From Gloeocapsa sp. PCC 7428 (GTDB lineage: Bacteria > Cyanobacteriota > Cyanobacteriia > Cyanobacteriales > Chroococcidiopsidaceae): a stretch of 64,000 bases of DNA. The position numbers and the translations under genes were made by a program. The notes below the pieces were generated by a model. That model saw only the letters and a program-made list of their open reading frames with translations, did not search any database and had not been told where the DNA came from. Where the stretch lies: positions 4,712,001 to 4,776,000 of the forward strand of contig NC_019745.1 of NCBI RefSeq assembly GCF_000317555.1, given 5' to 3'. The first letter of the stretch is position 1, and the number at the start of each line of letters is the position of its first letter. Of the stretch, positions 62,465-64,000 are shown piece after piece.

Positions 62465-62519
62465 AAGTGGGCGCAGGCACACTTCGCTTATGTAGCCCCG
62501 ACTTCAATCGGAAGGCTCA
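62465..62519. repeat. Hairpin repeat block downstream of miaA
   Basis: AAGTGGGC-GCAG-GCACACTT (62465-62484, one mismatched stem pair), then AGCCCCGACTTCAATCG and a GGCT partner. It matches the second half of the block at 59293-59414. The last bases overlap the 3' end of the convergent Uma2 gene. Confidence 0.75.
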
Positions 62520-63214
62520 ATTCCCATCCTCCGCAATTGTTCAGCCAAGAGTTGGGCGCGTTGTTCAGCTTGTGAAGCGCGTTGTTCAGCTTGCGCAGCG
62601 CGTTCATCTCCAGTCAGTAAAATACTTCCATCTTGGTAGCACCAGCGTAACCAGGTATCTTGCCTACCTTCAAATTCTCCTTGCCATATTGTGACACCTA
62701 GTCCAACTTGTTCGAGCCAAGTTTCACTAATTTCCGAATATCGCATTCCTCGGAGTTCATACACCCGCAGCACTTGTCCAAACTGCCCAGTTGGATCGTA
62801 CACAATATAGTAGCTAACACGCATATGCTCGTAGATTGTGAGTTTTTTCCCTAGTTCATCACCCTCTTTGTTAGAAACAATCTCAATCGCAACTTCCGGT
62901 GGTTTTCCAAAACGCCACACCATGTAACAACGATTTTGCTTATCCCACCAATTTTGTGGTACTTGCACGTCAAAACTAAGAAAGACATCGGGGACAATCG
63001 CGGGTTGCAAGTCAGTGTAGTAAACACCGACATTTGCTTCAGCTAAGAAAGTTTGTGTCTTTAAGGAACTGTAAAGGGAACTAACAAGTAGGCGTTGTTG
63101 TTTAGCAGAGGCGAAATTATCCACAGGTGTATCGTCTTCAGTCACTAGCTGATTAGCATCTGGTACGTAGTAGTCATCGTCACAGATAAAAGTTTGCTCA
63201 ACCATGATTACCAC
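62504..63214 (-). CDS. Uma2-family putative endonuclease (DUF820), C-terminal coiled coil
   Basis: A 236-residue Uma2 protein. The PD-(D/E)xK core spans about 20-190: IVPDVFLSFDVQVP, WRFGKPPEVAIEIVSNKEGDE with the catalytic-type Glu, GKKLTIYEHMRVSYYIVYDP, then a core end at LRWCYQDGSILLTG. The tail is a repeated heptad-like AQAEQRASQAEQRAQ coiled coil (about 205-230), usual for this cyanobacterial subgroup. It converges on miaA, and its 3' end reaches into a dispersed hairpin repeat. Function unproven. Confidence 0.85.
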   Translation of the reverse strand: MVIMVEQTFICDDDYYVPDANQLVTEDDTPVDNFASAKQQRLLVSSLYSSLKTQTFLAEANVGVYYTDLQPAIVPDVFLSFDVQVPQNWWDKQNRCYMVWRFGKPPEVAIEIVSNKEGDELGKKLTIYEHMRVSYYIVYDPTGQFGQVLRVYELRGMRYSEISETWLEQVGLGVTIWQGEFEGRQDTWLRWCYQDGSILLTGDERAAQAEQRASQAEQRAQLLAEQLRRMGIEPSD

Positions 63215-63319
63215 TTGAGAAACGCTATTTTTAGCTTAGTTGATAGATATGATTTACTCGTATATGAACAAATCTTGTCAGAATATTATTTAAAGCCCTT
63301 CGTTAAACACAAGCCACCC

Positions 63320-64000
63320 ATGCTTCTTAAAAATCAGCAGCACAGCAAATGGAAGCCAATTATCAAGCAATTTGAGGCTGTTCTTGGTAAAAATGGCGTA
63401 GTGCAGCGCAAGGAAGAGTTGATTACCTATGAGTGTGATGGTTTAACAAGCTATCGTCAGCGCCCTGCGGTAGTTGTGTTACCGCGCACAACAGAACAAG
63501 TTGCGGAGGTGGTGAAAATCTGCGATCGCAACTCGATTCCCTTCATCGCACGCGGTTCTGGTACTGGCTTATCGGGTGGTGCGCTACCAATTGAAGATTG
63601 CGTGTTGATTGTCACCGCCATGATGCGGCAAATTCTCAAGATAGATTTAGAAAATCAGCAAGTTGTTGTCCAACCTGGAGTTATTAACAATTGGGTAACG
63701 CAAACCGTTAGCGGTGCTGGATTTTATTACGCTCCTGATCCTTCAAGTCAAATTATCTGCTCAATTGGTGGTAATGTTGCAGAAAATTCAGGTGGCGTCC
63801 ACTGTCTCAAATATGGCGTCACCACAAACCACGTTCTCGGATTGAAACTCGTACTTCCTAACGGCACAGTTACTGAAGTCGGCGGACAAGTTCCAGAAAT
63901 GCCTGGATACGATCTTACAGGCGTTTTTGTCGGTTCAGAAGGTACGCTAGGAATCGCCACCGAAATTACCTTAAAGATCCTCAAAACTGCCGAATCAATC
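63320..64000 (+). CDS. glcD: Glycolate oxidase subunit GlcD, 5' part
   Basis: An open frame of 227 codons from ATG 63320 (MLLKNQQHSKWKP) runs off the window end without a stop. It is the N-terminal half of an FAD-linked oxidase/glycolate dehydrogenase: LITYECDGLTSYRQRPAVVV, VVLPRTTEQVAEVVKIC, FIARGSGTGLSGGALP, VVQPGVINNWV, GFYYAPDPSSQ, SIGGNVAENSGG and VGSEGTLGIATEITLKI are the PCMH-type FAD-binding signatures. GlcD oxidises glycolate from photorespiration with GlcE and GlcF. The C-terminal FAD-oxidase part is outside the window. Confidence 0.93.
   Translation, partial: MLLKNQQHSKWKPIIKQFEAVLGKNGVVQRKEELITYECDGLTSYRQRPAVVVLPRTTEQVAEVVKICDRNSIPFIARGSGTGLSGGALPIEDCVLIVTAMMRQILKIDLENQQVVVQPGVINNWVTQTVSGAGFYYAPDPSSQIICSIGGNVAENSGGVHCLKYGVTTNHVLGLKLVLPNGTVTEVGGQVPEMPGYDLTGVFVGSEGTLGIATEITLKILKTAESI

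Overview
The window reads as the chromosome of a cyanobacterium. The HIP1 octamer GCGATCGC recurs throughout on both strands, the proteins have cyanobacterial character (SLH/OprB porin, Uma2 endonucleases, sucrose synthase), and dispersed intergenic repeats are abundant. A unicellular or colonial Chroococcidiopsis/Gloeocapsopsis-type organism is my inference; no 16S is present to settle it.

Region 1 (27-19119) is a nitrogen-heterocycle scavenging island. The minus strand carries an amidohydrolase, an amidase, a hydantoinase/dihydropyrimidinase and an Asp/Glu-racemase-like enzyme. A FadR-type GntR regulator with an IS1 InsA-like DNA-binding module at its C-terminus lies in the middle on the plus strand. 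Next comes a long minus-strand block: flavin reductase-like protein, binding protein, HIU-hydrolase-like protein, two PotB/PotC-type permeases, three more binding proteins and a PotA-type ATPase. Divergent from it are a fifth binding protein and a second amidohydrolase. Five paralogous Tat-lipoprotein binding proteins share one permease/ATPase core. The simplest reading is import of several related cyclic ureides, hydantoins or purine/pyrimidine products, then ring opening and deamination. A GTA-N8-TAC NtcA-type box before the regulator and two TGTATACA sites suggest nitrogen control plus a local regulator.

Region 2 (19120-21635) is decayed or sparse: a response-regulator fragment with an internal stop, repeats, a candidate small RNA with its own promoter and terminator-like hairpin, a small secreted protein and the ribosome-rescue factor ArfB. 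Region 3 (21796-29761) is a polyol island resembling the Rhodobacter smo/mtl operon: sugar-alcohol ABC transporter, mannitol-type dehydrogenase, and a divergent SDR dehydrogenase with a SorC-family regulator. Region 4 (30425-35867) holds a GH65 phosphorylase fused to beta-phosphoglucomutase, next to sucrose synthase, so disaccharide turnover via beta-glucose-1-phosphate and UDP/ADP-glucose.

Region 5 (36333-53457) is mixed: an MHYT-PAS-PAS-GGDEF-EAL c-di-GMP protein, Uma2, cupins, a protein kinase, SfsA, Pgi, a LivM/LivG pair, an OprB porin, a metallo-hydrolase, a TetR regulator divergent from an alcohol dehydrogenase over two tandem operators, a desaturase and a GAF protein. Region 6 (53461-59291) has two further nitrogen-type importers: an SsuABC-like set around an isochorismatase-family amidase, and a GlnH-GlnP fusion with GlnQ. 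Region 7 is housekeeping: gyrB, miaA, Uma2 and a glcD that runs off the end.

Several short repeat families lie between genes: MITE-like elements with TATAGCAG ends, GNAG-tetraloop hairpins with covarying stems, a G-rich element, and a 21-bp palindrome read in the same frame inside two genes. I saw no tRNA, rRNA, CRISPR array or intact insertion sequence.
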